A stretch of 64,000 nucleotides of DNA from Candidatus Sabulitectum sp. (GCA_021107435.1 JAIOSV010000031.1:1-64000), one strand, 5' to 3'; shown: positions 25,565 through 36,412, counted from the first letter of the stretch. A program made the numbers and translations. The notes: generated by a model from the sequence alone, not told the origin.

Positions 25565-26188
25565 ATGAAACGCTTCGCGGCACTGTTGCTTCTTCTGATC
25601 TTCGCTAATATCGCTGTTGCACATCCGTTCGCATCCGGAGGAGGATCTTCATCCGAAGATGAGGAAACCAGCCTTACAATGATTATCCTCCTGACTGTTG
25701 TCGTGGGAGTAGGGGCACTTCTTATTGCCGACATCATATCAGACGGTGGAGAGAACTCCCAGGATGCTCTTGCAGGAGGTACTGCAGAGCTTCTAAACGA
25801 GGAAACTGGTGTTAACTGGGAACAACTCAACAACAACACTGAAGAAGAAGCTGTACCGGTTGTGGCCATATCCGTGTTCCCCGGAAGCAACGGCAGAAAC
25901 CTGGCGAACTACTTCAGCAACCTCATAGCACCGGGAGACAATCTCTACTACATTATTTATTCCTCTCCGGTTTCTTTCGGTCAGATGAGTCCCGCAGAAG
26001 CAGCCGCCACCGGATTCTCTTTCCTTGACTGCCAGTGGTTCATGGCGGCCGATTCCAACGGTATTGAACTGTACAGCGAAAATACTGATGATCCACTCTG
26101 GCTTTTTAACACTGCCGATTGGGATTCGGTAATGGTTAGAGAAGCTTCCTCAAGCTTTCTTGAATTTTTCATGAACCCGGTCCAATAG
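25565..26188 (+). CDS. secreted or membrane protein of unknown function
   Basis: The frame is open from 25466, but the start at 25565 gives a proper signal peptide (MKRFAALLLLLIFANIAVAHPF) just after the EF-G-like stop. The 207-residue product then has an acidic Ser/Glu linker, a transmembrane helix (TMIILLTVVVGVGALLIADII, about 38-58), and an extracytoplasmic domain with a PVVAISVFPGSNGRNL segment that may form a beta-sandwich (about 95-205). No family is recognised. Four bases separate it from the EF-G-like gene, so it is probably co-transcribed. Confidence 0.72.
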   Translation: MKRFAALLLLLIFANIAVAHPFASGGGSSSEDEETSLTMIILLTVVVGVGALLIADIISDGGENSQDALAGGTAELLNEETGVNWEQLNNNTEEEAVPVVAISVFPGSNGRNLANYFSNLIAPGDNLYYIIYSSPVSFGQMSPAEAAATGFSFLDCQWFMAADSNGIELYSENTDDPLWLFNTADWDSVMVREASSSFLEFFMNPVQ

Positions 26189-26319
26189 AGTATCTCCCGG
26201 CACGGCAACCAGATTGATTACCGCATCAAAAATTCGACAGGTACTGTTCACGAGTCTCTTATGTTCATATATATATACGTGTGGGTTGATCTGTTAATCT
26301 TTCAAGATAAGGAGTGAAG

Positions 26320-28692
26320 ATGAAACTTACTGCTACTCTCATAGTGCTTGCCCTTTCGCTTGCGACAGCGGGAGAGTTCACTGTTAATGTTCCGCTTTCC
26401 ACATCTGATGTTGATATCAGCCGGATGGGCAACTACACCTCTGTCACCATCCCGGGCACCCCCTCAATAGGCATAATCGGAGCACCGGCTCTTCCTGTTA
26501 TGAATACACCGATAGCACTTCCTGCCGGCACCCAGGCAACGGGAATCGAAGTGGTAAGTGCTTCCTGGCAGCCTCTTCGCGGCAACTGCACAGTTCTTCC
26601 GGCAACCCCGCCGGTACCGTTGAGCCTCATGGGCGAAACAACTATTTCTCTTCCTGCCCCTGACCAGACAATCTACTCCTCCTCTGAGAACTTTCCCTCA
26701 ACTGCTGTCAGATTCGAAGAATCTTCAATGCTTATTGGTTTCCCTGTAGCCTATGCAAGTGTTTATCCAGTAAGATGGAACCCTGCTTCAGGAAATATTG
26801 AGGTTCTCAGCAACCTTGAGATCAGGATAACAACAGAAGAAGCTACAGATAATTATTCAGTAAGAACACGCTCGGCGCAAAGCGAAGCGCGCACCAGAAC
26901 CATCGTTGAAAACACCGTTATCAACCCGGAAATGGTTCAGGCCAGCGGTGCCACTATCATTCCCAGTCACGATCTTGATTACGGTGAGTATGTGGTCATA
27001 ACCACACCAACTTACCAGAGCTACGCTCAGGCGTTCGCCGACTGGAAAACACGTAAAGGTATTCCCACAAGTGTTCATACCACAACCTGGATACAGAGCA
27101 CATACTCCTGCACAGATCTCCAGCAGGAAATCCGCGCCTTCCTCACCGACTGCCGTGACGCCGGTGTTGAGTATGTACTCATCTGGGGTGATGACAACAT
27201 AATCGCCGGTCGAGACGCCAGAATCCATTACTCCTCATACACAGAATATCCTCCAGTGGATCTCTACTGGTCAGACATCAATGACACATCTCCAGGAGCC
27301 GACCTCTGGAACTCCAACGGCAATACCATATGGGGCGAATGGGGAGTTGATAATATCGACTATCACCCTGACATGTTCACAGGCCGCGCCAGTGTAAACT
27401 CAACTTCTGAGGCAACACTTTTCCTCAGCAAAGTTCTCGCATACGAGCAGGTCACTCTTACTGACTACTTCGATTCCGCTCCCATAGAGTTGCGTGTTGG
27501 ATACACTACGGAACAGCTCTGGCCCGGATGCTGGGGCTCCGCAGGTGCTGAAATTATCAGCAATGATCTACCATCCAGTTCCTGGGAAGAAGAAAAGTGC
27601 TATGATTCATCCAGTAACAACAGCCCCGCCATTACTACTGCCATGATCAACGCCGGCCCCGCGCATGTTTACCATGCCAGCCACGGCAGCCAGACCGGCT
27701 TCTCACTCCCCGGCGGTTCATACACCACATCCAACTTCATGTCACTAACTAACATCTCCGGTGGCGGTCTTCCTGCTATCTGGAACTCTATCAGTTGTCT
27801 TATAGGTCAGCTTGACGGCTACGAGTGCATGGGCGATGCCTGGCTCGCCAGCCCCAACGGCGGCGGTTTCGGAGCCTTCAATGCCAGATATGGCTGGGGT
27901 AACCCCTCAAGCCCTGGAAACGGTGTAAGTGAAGTTCTCTGCCAGCTCATCTATGAAGAAGACTGGGTAGAAGGTCAGATCACACTTGGCGCCATCCACT
28001 CCATGGGCCGTGACGAAATGACTCCCGCCAGCGTGGAAATCCACGACTGGTGCGTCAAAGAATACAACCTCTTCGGCGAGCCCGAGCTTCCAATCTGGAC
28101 CGCGGATGCAGCACTGCTTGCGGCGGCATACCCTTCATCCATCTCAGGTGCCACCACAGTGACAGTAACTGTCACCTCCGGCGGATCACCTGTCTCCGGT
28201 GCCAGAGTGTGTCTCTGGAAGGGTGATGACTGGGCCACAGCAGAAGTTTACGAAGTTGAAAACACCAATGCTTCGGGTGTAGTAAATATCTCTGTTAATC
28301 CATCCACTTCAGGTACAATGCTTGTTACTGCCTGGGCACACAACCACATAAGCCACCTGGGATCCATCTCAGTCACCGCAACAGGCATTGAAGACCAGAG
28401 CGAAGATCTTATAGCTGTAACAACTATCAGCGCCCCTTACCCCAATCCGGCCACGACAAGCGCTGCTATCCCCTTCTCCCTGGCGAACGCCGGCACAGCC
28501 TCCATTCAGGTCTTTGACCTTTCAGGACGCACAGTTGCCATTCCTGCCAGCGGAGACTTCGCGGCAGGACAGCACACGGTTAACTGGGATCTTACGGGCT
28601 CCAACGGAACTCCGATTCCCAGCGGCTTCTACAGCATAGTTATCACCACAGGTGATACTGTAATGACCGAAAGAGTAATGGTTCTCAGATAA
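26320..28692 (+). CDS. secreted C25 (gingipain-like) cysteine peptidase with T9SS-type sorting domain, paralogue 2
   Basis: The ATG at 26320 is used because AAGGAG lies five bases upstream; a GTG two codons earlier overlaps that site. The 790-residue protein has a signal peptide (MKLTATLIVLALSLATAG), a propeptide-like region, a C25 catalytic domain (VYHASHGSQT at about 450-459; SISCLIG with Cys at about 492), Ig-like repeats and a T9SS type A sorting domain (APYPNPATTSAAIPFSL, SIQVFDLSGRTVAI, SGFYSIVITT). It shares blocks such as ADLWNSNGNTIWGE, DGYEC-GDAWL-SPNGGGFG and VTSGGSPV-ARVC with the peptidase at 17276-19678, so the pair arose by duplication. A strong terminator follows. Confidence 0.9.
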   Translation: MKLTATLIVLALSLATAGEFTVNVPLSTSDVDISRMGNYTSVTIPGTPSIGIIGAPALPVMNTPIALPAGTQATGIEVVSASWQPLRGNCTVLPATPPVPLSLMGETTISLPAPDQTIYSSSENFPSTAVRFEESSMLIGFPVAYASVYPVRWNPASGNIEVLSNLEIRITTEEATDNYSVRTRSAQSEARTRTIVENTVINPEMVQASGATIIPSHDLDYGEYVVITTPTYQSYAQAFADWKTRKGIPTSVHTTTWIQSTYSCTDLQQEIRAFLTDCRDAGVEYVLIWGDDNIIAGRDARIHYSSYTEYPPVDLYWSDINDTSPGADLWNSNGNTIWGEWGVDNIDYHPDMFTGRASVNSTSEATLFLSKVLAYEQVTLTDYFDSAPIELRVGYTTEQLWPGCWGSAGAEIISNDLPSSSWEEEKCYDSSSNNSPAITTAMINAGPAHVYHASHGSQTGFSLPGGSYTTSNFMSLTNISGGGLPAIWNSISCLIGQLDGYECMGDAWLASPNGGGFGAFNARYGWGNPSSPGNGVSEVLCQLIYEEDWVEGQITLGAIHSMGRDEMTPASVEIHDWCVKEYNLFGEPELPIWTADAALLAAAYPSSISGATTVTVTVTSGGSPVSGARVCLWKGDDWATAEVYEVENTNASGVVNISVNPSTSGTMLVTAWAHNHISHLGSISVTATGIEDQSEDLIAVTTISAPYPNPATTSAAIPFSLANAGTASIQVFDLSGRTVAIPASGDFAAGQHTVNWDLTGSNGTPIPSGFYSIVITTGDTVMTERVMVLR

Positions 28693-28712
28693 CCAGCAGA
28701 ACCATCAGGAAA

Positions 28713-28744
28713 AGAGAAGGGGCACCTCACGGTGCCCCTTCTCT
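28713..28744 (+). terminator. strong hairpin after the second C25 peptidase gene
   Basis: The perfect 14-bp stem AGAGAAGGGGCACC / GGTGCCCCTTCTCT has a TCAC loop, 20 bases after the stop. No long T-run follows. The next 188 bases, up to the stop of the comM-like gene, show nothing else. Confidence 0.7.
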
Positions 28745-28932
28745 GTGCTCATTCTGTCTGCCGTTTTCATGCAGCATTCAAAGTAACATCAATCTCAGGC
28801 AAAATCCCCCTTGAGCTTGAACTATTAAGTACCTTGTTCGTCTGGCAACCTCCTGCAGAAGCATTGTTACACTATCAGTGTTTTTCTTCCCAAATACGAA
28901 AGAATTCTCTTCTTTTTAACACAACTGTTCCT

Positions 28933-30465
28933 CTACACCCAGTAGTCTTTTTCCAGAGCCCTGTATTGAACCGCTTCGGCAATATGGGCACTTGTAACCT
29001 TTTTTTCTGCCTTGAGGTCAGCAATGGTTCTTGCCACCCGGAGAGTTCTGTAATAACCTCTTGCTGAAAGGCCGAACCTGGCAGCAGCGGTGTCAAGAAG
29101 TTTCCTTCCTGAAGAATCAAGAGCGCAGTGAGTTCGGGTAAGTGTACTTGTCATGTGAGCGTTGCAGTGAACAGCTGTTGCGGTTTTAAACCGTTCTGTC
29201 TGTATTCCTCTTGCCTTTTCGACCCGCTTCCTGATTACCGCGCTGGTCTCTCCGGATGGATGGGTTTCACCAAGTTCGTTTCTTGGCACCGGAAGTACTT
29301 CCAGGTGAATGTCGATTCTGTCAAGGAGGGGGCCTGATATTTTACCAAGGTAGCGCTGAACCTGAGACGCTGTGCAGTTGCACGATTTCGCCGGATGGGT
29401 AAGATAACCGCAGGGACACGGGTTCATCGCTGCAATCAGCATGAATCTTGCGGGGAGTTCAACGCTTGCTGATGACCTTGAGATGATGACTTTGCCGGAT
29501 TCCATCGGCTGGCGCATCACCTCAAGCGCCCCTCTCTTAAACTCAGGGAGTTCATCAAGAAAAAGCACACCGTTGTGAGCCAGACTCACCTCACCGGGGC
29601 GGGGATTCGTTCCTCCACCGGCCAGGCCGGGAGTTGATACCGTGTGGTGCGGAGCACGGAAAGGGCGAACGGTAACAAGAGCCTGACCCTCGGGAAGAAG
29701 ACCGGCCACGCTGTGAACTTTGGTGGTTTCAACAGCTTCTTCCCGCGACATAGGGGGCAGTATGCCGGGAAGACGAGCGGAGAGCATGGTTTTTCCGGAA
29801 CCCGGCGGACCTATCATTAACACATTGTGACCACCGGCAGCAGCAATTTCAAGTGCTCTTTTCGCCTGCTGCTGACCTCTGACTTCTGAAAAATCTGCAA
29901 TTACCGGTTCTGTCTGATTGAGAATGTCAGTTTCAGTTGACTCTTCAAGATTGTTCAAACCCTGAAGGAAAAGAGAAACCTGCTCCAGATTTTCCGCAGG
30001 GAACACGGGTACCGGTGAGGCGATCACGGCCTCACCGGCATTTGCAGTGGGAACAATAAAACCTTCAATGCCTTGTCCGTTAAGCCCGGCTGCCATCGGA
30101 AGCACCCCCCTCACCGGCCTGAGTGTACCATCAAGGGCAAGCTCGGCAAGGTAAGCATACCTGGAGGCCCTTTCTCTTGGAACAAAGCCCGAGGCTGCCA
30201 GCAGGCCAACCGCAATAGGGAGATCAAAAGCAGCACCCTCTTTTTTGCGACCGGCGGGAGCGAGATTTATTGTGAGTTTTTTTGACGGCAATGAAAAACC
30301 TGTGTTGCCTATTGCCGCCTGAACCCTCTCTCTGGATTCCTTTACTGCGTTGTCGGGCAGCCCTACAATTGTAAAGGTGGGGAGACCCCGTGTAAGATCA
30401 ACCTCGACATCGACCTGAAAAGCGTTAATACCCACGAGACCTACGCTACGAGTAAAGGCAAGCAT
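28933..30465 (-). CDS. comM: YifB/ComM-family Mg-chelatase-like AAA ATPase
   Basis: This 510-residue protein has the YifB/ComM layout: N-terminal Lon-protease-like S5 fold (VDVEVDLTRGLPTFTIVGLP and SLPSKKLTINLAPAGRKKEG), Mg-chelatase AAA core with Walker A GPPGSGKTML (about 220) and FLDELPEF (Walker B), and a C-terminal helical domain (FGLSARGYYRTLRVARTIA). ComM is a hexameric branch-migration helicase used in natural transformation; other members are of unclear role. The ATG follows AGGAGG. A terminator at 30515-30541 separates it from the cyclophilin gene upstream. Confidence 0.92.
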   Translation of the reverse strand: MLAFTRSVGLVGINAFQVDVEVDLTRGLPTFTIVGLPDNAVKESRERVQAAIGNTGFSLPSKKLTINLAPAGRKKEGAAFDLPIAVGLLAASGFVPRERASRYAYLAELALDGTLRPVRGVLPMAAGLNGQGIEGFIVPTANAGEAVIASPVPVFPAENLEQVSLFLQGLNNLEESTETDILNQTEPVIADFSEVRGQQQAKRALEIAAAGGHNVLMIGPPGSGKTMLSARLPGILPPMSREEAVETTKVHSVAGLLPEGQALVTVRPFRAPHHTVSTPGLAGGGTNPRPGEVSLAHNGVLFLDELPEFKRGALEVMRQPMESGKVIISRSSASVELPARFMLIAAMNPCPCGYLTHPAKSCNCTASQVQRYLGKISGPLLDRIDIHLEVLPVPRNELGETHPSGETSAVIRKRVEKARGIQTERFKTATAVHCNAHMTSTLTRTHCALDSSGRKLLDTAAARFGLSARGYYRTLRVARTIADLKAEKKVTSAHIAEAVQYRALEKDYWV

Positions 30466-30514
30466 TGATTTCCTCCTGTATCAGGAGTAACCTCCACTTT
30501 TCCACAAAATGCAA

Positions 30515-30541
30515 CAGGAGAGGGACCCGCTCCCTCTCCTG
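30515..30541 (-). terminator. terminator of the leuS-cyclophilin operon
   Basis: The 11-bp stem CAGGAGAGGGA / TCCCTCTCCTG with a five-base loop is followed on the minus strand by TTGCATTTTG, 25 bases after the cyclophilin stop. Confidence 0.7.
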
Positions 30542-30565
30542 CCTGGTGTCTGTTGTCTGGTTTGG

Positions 30566-31045
30566 TTATTCCTCGACTGTAACCTTAAGCATCACATCAC
30601 CCTCAGAGATATTGTCAACAACGTCCTGCCCGGAAGTCACTTTGCCGAATACAGTGTGCTTTCCATTGAGATGCGGTTGAGGGGCATGTGTGATGAAAAA
30701 CTGGCTGCCGTTTGTGCCAGGTCCTGCATTGGCCATGGAAAGTGAACCGGTCTCGTGGGTAAGAGGGTTGCCTGAGAATTCGTCTTTGAAGTTGTAACCG
30801 GGACCGCCCATTCCTGTACCTGTGGGGTCACCGCCCTGAACCATAAAGTTGCTGATAACGCGGTGGAAAGAAACACCGTCATAGAAACCGTCTTCTGCCA
30901 GTGAAACAAAGTTGTTCACTGTAACAGGGGCAAATTCAGGGAAAAGGTCAAGACTGATTGTTCCCTTGCCTGTTTCAATCTTTACCTTGTAAACTGTGTC
31001 TGTTTTGATGTTCATTACCGGCGGGGCGCTGTACTGCTTTCCCAT
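30566..31045 (-). CDS. cyclophilin-type peptidyl-prolyl cis-trans isomerase
   Basis: This 159-residue cyclophilin carries the family signature: [20 protein letters not shown] with the catalytic arginine, and [20 protein letters not shown]. No signal peptide is present, so it is a cytoplasmic PpiB-like enzyme that speeds prolyl isomerisation in protein folding. The ATG follows AGGAG at four bases. It lies eight bases after leuS and ends the operon before a terminator. Confidence 0.95.
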   Translation of the reverse strand: MGKQYSAPPVMNIKTDTVYKVKIETGKGTISLDLFPEFAPVTVNNFVSLAEDGFYDGVSFHRVISNFMVQGGDPTGTGMGGPGYNFKDEFSGNPLTHETGSLSMANAGPGTNGSQFFITHAPQPHLNGKHTVFGKVTSGQDVVDNISEGDVMLKVTVEE

Positions 31046-31053
31046 GATTCTCC

Positions 31054-33516
31054 TTATCCTATAATGTTTACGAGTCTACCTGGAACAACTATAACTCTCC
31101 GGGGAATGGATCCTTTCAGGTAATCCCGGATCTTCTCCCGGCTCAGAGCAATCTGCTCAATCTCTTCTGTGGAAGCGCCTGCGGGAACAGATATTCTGTC
31201 TCTGATCTTTCCCTTGATCTGAATTACTATTTCAACTGTATCTTTTACAATATCCCCTTTGTTCCAAACAGGCCAGGGCTGTGTATGTATGGTCTCATTC
31301 CTGCTGCCGAAGCCCAGGACATGCCACAGTTCATCGGTAACGAAAGGTGCTGCTGGCGCAAGCACCGTGAGAAAATCTTTTTGCGCTTTCCTCCAGGTGC
31401 CTGCAGCCGAGGCAGCCTTCCCTCTGTTGACTGAGAGAAAATTTAAAAACTCCATCATTGCGGCCACAGCGGTATTGAACTGTAAGCCGTCCATGTCCTC
31501 TGTGACTTTTTTTATTGTTCTCGCAAATTCATATCTCAATTCCTTATCGAATGCTTTATCAGTCTCGATTCCCTTAAGATCCGCAGTCTCCAGAAAGAGA
31601 TTCCATATGCGTTTCACAAATCGATAGGTACCGGCAAGGCCCTCTTCACTCCATTCGATTTCAGCTTCAAATGGACCCATGAAAATGATGTAAAGTCTCA
31701 AAGCATCCGCGCCGTACTTCACAACCATCTCATCCGGGGTAACAACATTGCCTTTGCTCTTGGACATTTTCTGATGATCATAGCTGATCAGCATTCCCTG
31801 ATTTTTCAGGCAGGTAAACGGCTCTGTGAAATCCAGCATGCCCGCGTCATACATCACTTTTGTCCAGAATCTTGCGTAGATAAGGTGCATTACTGCATGC
31901 TCTGCTCCCCCGACATACAAATCCACAGGAAGCCACTTCTTCACTTCTTCGGAGTCAAAAGGAGCATTTGCGCAGTGAGGAGACGCAAACCTTAAAAAAT
32001 ACCAGCTGGAACAGGCAAACCCCGCCATTGTACTTGTTTCCCGCCTTGCAGCCGCTCCGCACTCAGGACATGTTGTGTTTACCCAGTCCTCGCATGCTGC
32101 GAGGGGAGATCGTCCTGAATCATCAGGTTCATAGCTCTTAACATCCGGCAGAATAACCGGCAGGTTTCTGTCGGGAACAGCACCGCACTTCTCGCAGTAT
32201 ATTATTGGAATAGGGGCACCCCAGTACCTCTGCCTGCTCACCAGCCAGTCTCTTATTCTATAGCGGGTTTCAGCTTTACCAAAGTTGTTGCTTTCAGCAA
32301 ATGCGACCATGACACCTCGGGACTCCTCTGAGCTGAGACCTGTAAACCGTCCGCTGTTGATAAGCTCACCATCGGCTACAGTTGCCTCTTTCTCAACCCC
32401 TTGAGGTACTCCGCCTGGTGCAATAACTTCAATTATCGGCAGATTGTATTTTTTCGCGAAAGCATGATCCCTCTCGTCATGAGCAGGAACCGCCATTATC
32501 GCCGCTGTACCGTATCCCGCAAGCACATAGTCCGCAGTCCATACAGGTACTTTTTCTCCATTGAAGGGATTTACTGCATATGCTCCGGTAAAGATGCCTG
32601 TTTTCTCTTTTTCGCTGGCCACAAGGCGTTCAAGATCAGTTTTCGCGCCGGAAGCCTTAATGTATTCTCCAACATCTTTTTGATACTTCTCTGTTGCAAT
32701 TCTGAGAAGTTCGGGATGCTCCGGGGCAAGAACACAGAATGTGGCACCAAAAATGGTATCAATCCTTGTTGTATAAACGGGTAGATTAATGGCTCCCTCT
32801 TTTTCCGTATCAACTGAAAAGACAATCTCTGCCCCGTGTGATCGACCTATCCAGTTTCTCTGCATTGCCTTGATGTTTTCAGGCCAGTCCAGATCATCAA
32901 GCTTATCGAGAAGCCTGTCGGCATAATCGGTGATTTTGAAATACCACTGCGGCAGTCTCTTTTTCACCACTTCGCCACTGCATCTCCAGCAGATTCCCCC
33001 CGCTGATTCCTCATTGGACAGAACAATCCTGCAGGTGGGACAGTACATCTGAAAGTTGTCCGACTGATATGCAAGTCCTCTGTCAAAAAGCAGAAGAAAG
33101 AAGTACTGAGTCCATCTGTAGTAATCCGGATTACTGGAGTTTATCTCCCTATCCCAGTCATAACCGGCTTCAAAGAGCTTCATCTGTCTTTTGTAATTCT
33201 CTGTGTTAACCCGGGTTACTTCTGCCGGGTGCATACCTGTCTTAATGGCATACTCCTCCGCCGGCTGACCAAACGCATCCCACCCCATGGGATGAAGAAC
33301 ATTCTGACCATCCATTCTCTTCTTGCGACAGATAACGTCAGTGGGGATGTAGTTTCTGCAGTGTCCTACAGATAGCCCCGCTCCGGATGGATACGGGAAG
33401 TAATCAAGACAATAAAAGTTGCTCTTGCCCGGATCATTCCCGGTCTTGTACAGATCCATTCCCTCCCAGACGGGAGACCACTTCTTCTCTAATTCCTTGA
33501 AATTGTAAGTGTTCAA
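31054..33516 (-). CDS. leuS: leucyl-tRNA synthetase
   Basis: This 820-residue class Ia synthetase charges tRNA-Leu with leucine. Hallmarks are the HIGH-equivalent [15 protein letters not shown] near residue 40 followed by [16 protein letters not shown], zinc-binding cysteine pairs, the CP1 editing domain (about 220-410; [22 protein letters not shown]), the KMSKS loop ([11 protein letters not shown]) near 575, and the C-terminal domain. The start is TTG, backed by AGGAGG seven bases upstream. It is co-transcribed with the cyclophilin gene. The PAS-protein gene upstream ends 64 bases before, so it may share a message too. Confidence 0.97.
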   Translation of the reverse strand: MNTYNFKELEKKWSPVWEGMDLYKTGNDPGKSNFYCLDYFPYPSGAGLSVGHCRNYIPTDVICRKKRMDGQNVLHPMGWDAFGQPAEEYAIKTGMHPAEVTRVNTENYKRQMKLFEAGYDWDREINSSNPDYYRWTQYFFLLLFDRGLAYQSDNFQMYCPTCRIVLSNEESAGGICWRCSGEVVKKRLPQWYFKITDYADRLLDKLDDLDWPENIKAMQRNWIGRSHGAEIVFSVDTEKEGAINLPVYTTRIDTIFGATFCVLAPEHPELLRIATEKYQKDVGEYIKASGAKTDLERLVASEKEKTGIFTGAYAVNPFNGEKVPVWTADYVLAGYGTAAIMAVPAHDERDHAFAKKYNLPIIEVIAPGGVPQGVEKEATVADGELINSGRFTGLSSEESRGVMVAFAESNNFGKAETRYRIRDWLVSRQRYWGAPIPIIYCEKCGAVPDRNLPVILPDVKSYEPDDSGRSPLAACEDWVNTTCPECGAAARRETSTMAGFACSSWYFLRFASPHCANAPFDSEEVKKWLPVDLYVGGAEHAVMHLIYARFWTKVMYDAGMLDFTEPFTCLKNQGMLISYDHQKMSKSKGNVVTPDEMVVKYGADALRLYIIFMGPFEAEIEWSEEGLAGTYRFVKRIWNLFLETADLKGIETDKAFDKELRYEFARTIKKVTEDMDGLQFNTAVAAMMEFLNFLSVNRGKAASAAGTWRKAQKDFLTVLAPAAPFVTDELWHVLGFGSRNETIHTQPWPVWNKGDIVKDTVEIVIQIKGKIRDRISVPAGASTEEIEQIALSREKIRDYLKGSIPRRVIVVPGRLVNIIG

Positions 33517-33580
33517 TATCAGGCCTCCTGAATTTGTTAAGCGGAAATATACAAAATGAGGAGGGAATTAAGTTCCTTGT

Positions 33581-36406
33581 TCAGCCTGCGGGCTGAAGGA
33601 GAAAGGTCAGTTCTCCATTATTCACAGAGGAAAGGGAACAGCCAGCGCCATTCAGTATCCTAAAAATGATAGCTGCCTCAGTTCCGGAATCAAACCTGCC
33701 GGATTCAAGCTGTTGAAAAATCTCATCCTGGGATAATGTCTGAAACGGCTCATTCAGACCATCCAGAGTAAGCAAAACTCCGCGTCCTTCATCGTTTTCC
33801 GCGTTCCGGGCTTTAAATGAAACTACACTATCCGGAACTGCAAGTTGACACAACATTGCAAAACACTGGAGGAGAACCTCAGAGATTATTATTACTGCGG
33901 GCATTTTGTCACTGAGCGAGAGAGAGGGCGGGCGAAGTCCTTTTTGGGCAAAAATGCTGTGAAGCCGGGTCAGGAATCTGTCAGGATACTCCTCTCTGAA
34001 ATCATCGGTATTGATCAGAATGGAAAGCCTGAGAAGATGCGATACCCTGGATGCTGTTTCATGCGAATACAGCATTGTCCTTGCAAATCCAGTCAGAGGG
34101 TCATCCCTGTCCACAATGTGAAGAATTGAGTTATTCTGTTCAATAGAGTCGGAAGAGAACTGCTCCAGATAACTTCCCAGACCGGTTGAGTACCCACGGA
34201 TCTCCCTGCAAACAGTTTCTGGAAGATAGTGCGCTCCCCCGGCGCTGGAGTCTTTGCAGGAAAGAAGATCAATTACGGTATCCACTGTTTTCTGATCTAC
34301 TTCGCCGATCACTTTAATGCGATACTCTCTCCCCCGGATGCGTCTGGTTAGCTGAAAACTCCAATTGGTATGTCGTTTCTCATCTGCCTCCTCTGGAAAG
34401 ACAGCTGTGTATTCTCTGTCATTACTGAATTCCATAACACCGCTGCCTCCGACTCTGAAACAGACCCGGGATATCGCACGCAGAGTTTCGTGGTGGGATG
34501 ATGCAGAGAACAGCTCTGTGATTTCCTCCAGGAGCATCATTCCCTGCAGTGCATTCAATCTGCCATCACCAGTTGTAGAAGAGTTTTTGTCTAATGGTAT
34601 GCCGCAAATCAGGAAGGCTGGATCCCCGTAAAGACCGGCAGTTGCGTTAATAACAGATACATTCCACCTGTGCACACCGGATTTCGATCCATCTTTCCTT
34701 CTCACAGCCCATTCTGCCGATACGCTGTTTTCAGGAATACCTGCTCCGGAAGCACGTGAATCAAGTGTAAATCCAGACCCTTCCGGATCAATCAGATTAT
34801 TGATATCATCATTGTTCACTATCCCGGCCTTTACACCGCAAACCAGTTCCATTGCATGATTCCAGTGATCAACTCTTCCGTCCATACGAATAATTGCTAT
34901 TGGCAGAGGAATCCCGTTGAAAAGAGTGTTTGCGAGACCTTCATTAAGCTCAAGATATTTCTCAGCGGCTGATCTGGCTGATTTCTCCTGAGTAATATCG
35001 TACTGAATCTTAACGAGAGAGGATACCGTATTGAGCAAATCTGAATCTGATTCGGAGAGTGTTGATTCCATCAGGAGAAGATATCCCAGATTGAACACTC
35101 CTGTACCAATAGGAAGCACTGTGCAGGATTTGAAATAACCGGAAAGTTTCCCTAATTCAGCTGATGAAATTCTATGCTGTTTATCCCCTTTCCAGACAAA
35201 CGCAGGAAACCCCAGTTCTCCCAGCTCACCGGCAGGATACTCTTTGGGCCAGTCTCCAGCGCTACCTGTTAGTTTCATTGTTTCATAGGCATCATACAAG
35301 TACTGCGCGACAGCTTTCGATCTGGTAACTCGAAGAATACTCTCACAAATACCACCCTCAACCCCGATCTTTGATTCCAGAATTCCTCCGGACATTCTTG
35401 ATATTCCCAGAAGGCTTTTCTTCAGATGCTCAACTTCTGCCCTGAATAGATTAAGATCGGTTTCGTCCTCGAAGAGACAGACAAAGTTTATGGCCTGGTT
35501 CATCTCGTTTCTAACAGCTCTCAGGGTCTGCCGGAGAGTAACCTGTCTGCCATCCTGATTGACGAAGGAAACTACTCCGGATTGTTCCGCTCTCTCTTCA
35601 GCAAACAGATGCTCTGAAGCATCATGCACCCATTTGTAAGAATCGGCAGAGAGAATGTCATGAAGCTGAAGACCAATAAGCGACCCTCGGTGCCCTGTAA
35701 TTCTTGTGAAGCCGGAATTGGACAGCAGTATTCGCAATCTGCTGTCAAGAAGCAGAAGACCAGTTCCAGTTGATTGAAGGTATGCCTGATTGAGCCTGTT
35801 CAGCGCACGAAGTCGTTTGCCTGTTTTGTAATTCTCTGTTGAGTCGTGAAACAGTCCTATAACGCCAGGACCGCCTCTGCTGAGAACTCCTTCAACTCTT
35901 CTCTCTCCGGATGGTTTGAATTCAACCCTTACCTCATGGCCGAGATGCGCGGAGGATATAACACTATCCCAGTCATACAATATCGGGTTGGGCAAAATAT
36001 CTGAAGCATTCCTTCCCTTCACATCCGTCTCCCGTGGGCCAAAAAGGTATGTCATTCTCATATTCCATCGAAGGATCGTACCATCGGGAGCAAACCCAAC
36101 AACCCCACCGGCTATATCGGACACAAGATCATAATCGGCAATCTGCTCAGCAATAATGGTAACACTGTTCCCGTGATCGATCTTCCCGGGGATTATTACA
36201 AGGGATAATTTCTCGTCTCTGAGGATTTTTTTACCCTCAATGAGCCCTCTGGCCACAGAATCCGGGAGCATGTCGAATGGATCAGCAGAATGCGAAATCT
36301 CATCAGCGTTAATACCAAGCACGGAAAATAAATCGCCATCCACCTTCATTTCACCAGTGGATGGCGCAAATGTCAGCCTTGCCCAGGATTTGGACCCGAA
36401 GGACAT
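33581..36406 (-). CDS. multi-PAS/GAF sensory protein with degenerate kinase end
   Basis: This 941-residue soluble protein has no transmembrane helix. PAS-like domains appear at about 90-180 (VVGFAPDGTILRWNMRMTYL), 200-310 (GLLLLDSRLRILLSNSGFTR) and 500-610 (PIAIIRMDGRVDHWNHAMEL); a GAF-like segment lies between at about 340-460, and a second regulatory segment at about 620-730. The last 200 residues align in pattern with a histidine-kinase dimerisation/ATPase region, but the N box and G boxes are gone: SEVLLQCFAMLCQLA replaces the Asn box, LDGLNEP replaces DxGxG and GTEAAIIFRILNGAG replaces GxGLGL. It is probably a signal-sensing scaffold rather than a kinase. It lies six bases after a porin-like gene. 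Confidence 0.75.
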   Translation of the reverse strand: MSFGSKSWARLTFAPSTGEMKVDGDLFSVLGINADEISHSADPFDMLPDSVARGLIEGKKILRDEKLSLVIIPGKIDHGNSVTIIAEQIADYDLVSDIAGGVVGFAPDGTILRWNMRMTYLFGPRETDVKGRNASDILPNPILYDWDSVISSAHLGHEVRVEFKPSGERRVEGVLSRGGPGVIGLFHDSTENYKTGKRLRALNRLNQAYLQSTGTGLLLLDSRLRILLSNSGFTRITGHRGSLIGLQLHDILSADSYKWVHDASEHLFAEERAEQSGVVSFVNQDGRQVTLRQTLRAVRNEMNQAINFVCLFEDETDLNLFRAEVEHLKKSLLGISRMSGGILESKIGVEGGICESILRVTRSKAVAQYLYDAYETMKLTGSAGDWPKEYPAGELGELGFPAFVWKGDKQHRISSAELGKLSGYFKSCTVLPIGTGVFNLGYLLLMESTLSESDSDLLNTVSSLVKIQYDITQEKSARSAAEKYLELNEGLANTLFNGIPLPIAIIRMDGRVDHWNHAMELVCGVKAGIVNNDDINNLIDPEGSGFTLDSRASGAGIPENSVSAEWAVRRKDGSKSGVHRWNVSVINATAGLYGDPAFLICGIPLDKNSSTTGDGRLNALQGMMLLEEITELFSASSHHETLRAISRVCFRVGGSGVMEFSNDREYTAVFPEEADEKRHTNWSFQLTRRIRGREYRIKVIGEVDQKTVDTVIDLLSCKDSSAGGAHYLPETVCREIRGYSTGLGSYLEQFSSDSIEQNNSILHIVDRDDPLTGFARTMLYSHETASRVSHLLRLSILINTDDFREEYPDRFLTRLHSIFAQKGLRPPSLSLSDKMPAVIIISEVLLQCFAMLCQLAVPDSVVSFKARNAENDEGRGVLLTLDGLNEPFQTLSQDEIFQQLESGRFDSGTEAAIIFRILNGAGCSLSSVNNGELTFLLQPAG

Positions 36407-36412
36407 CAGTTT

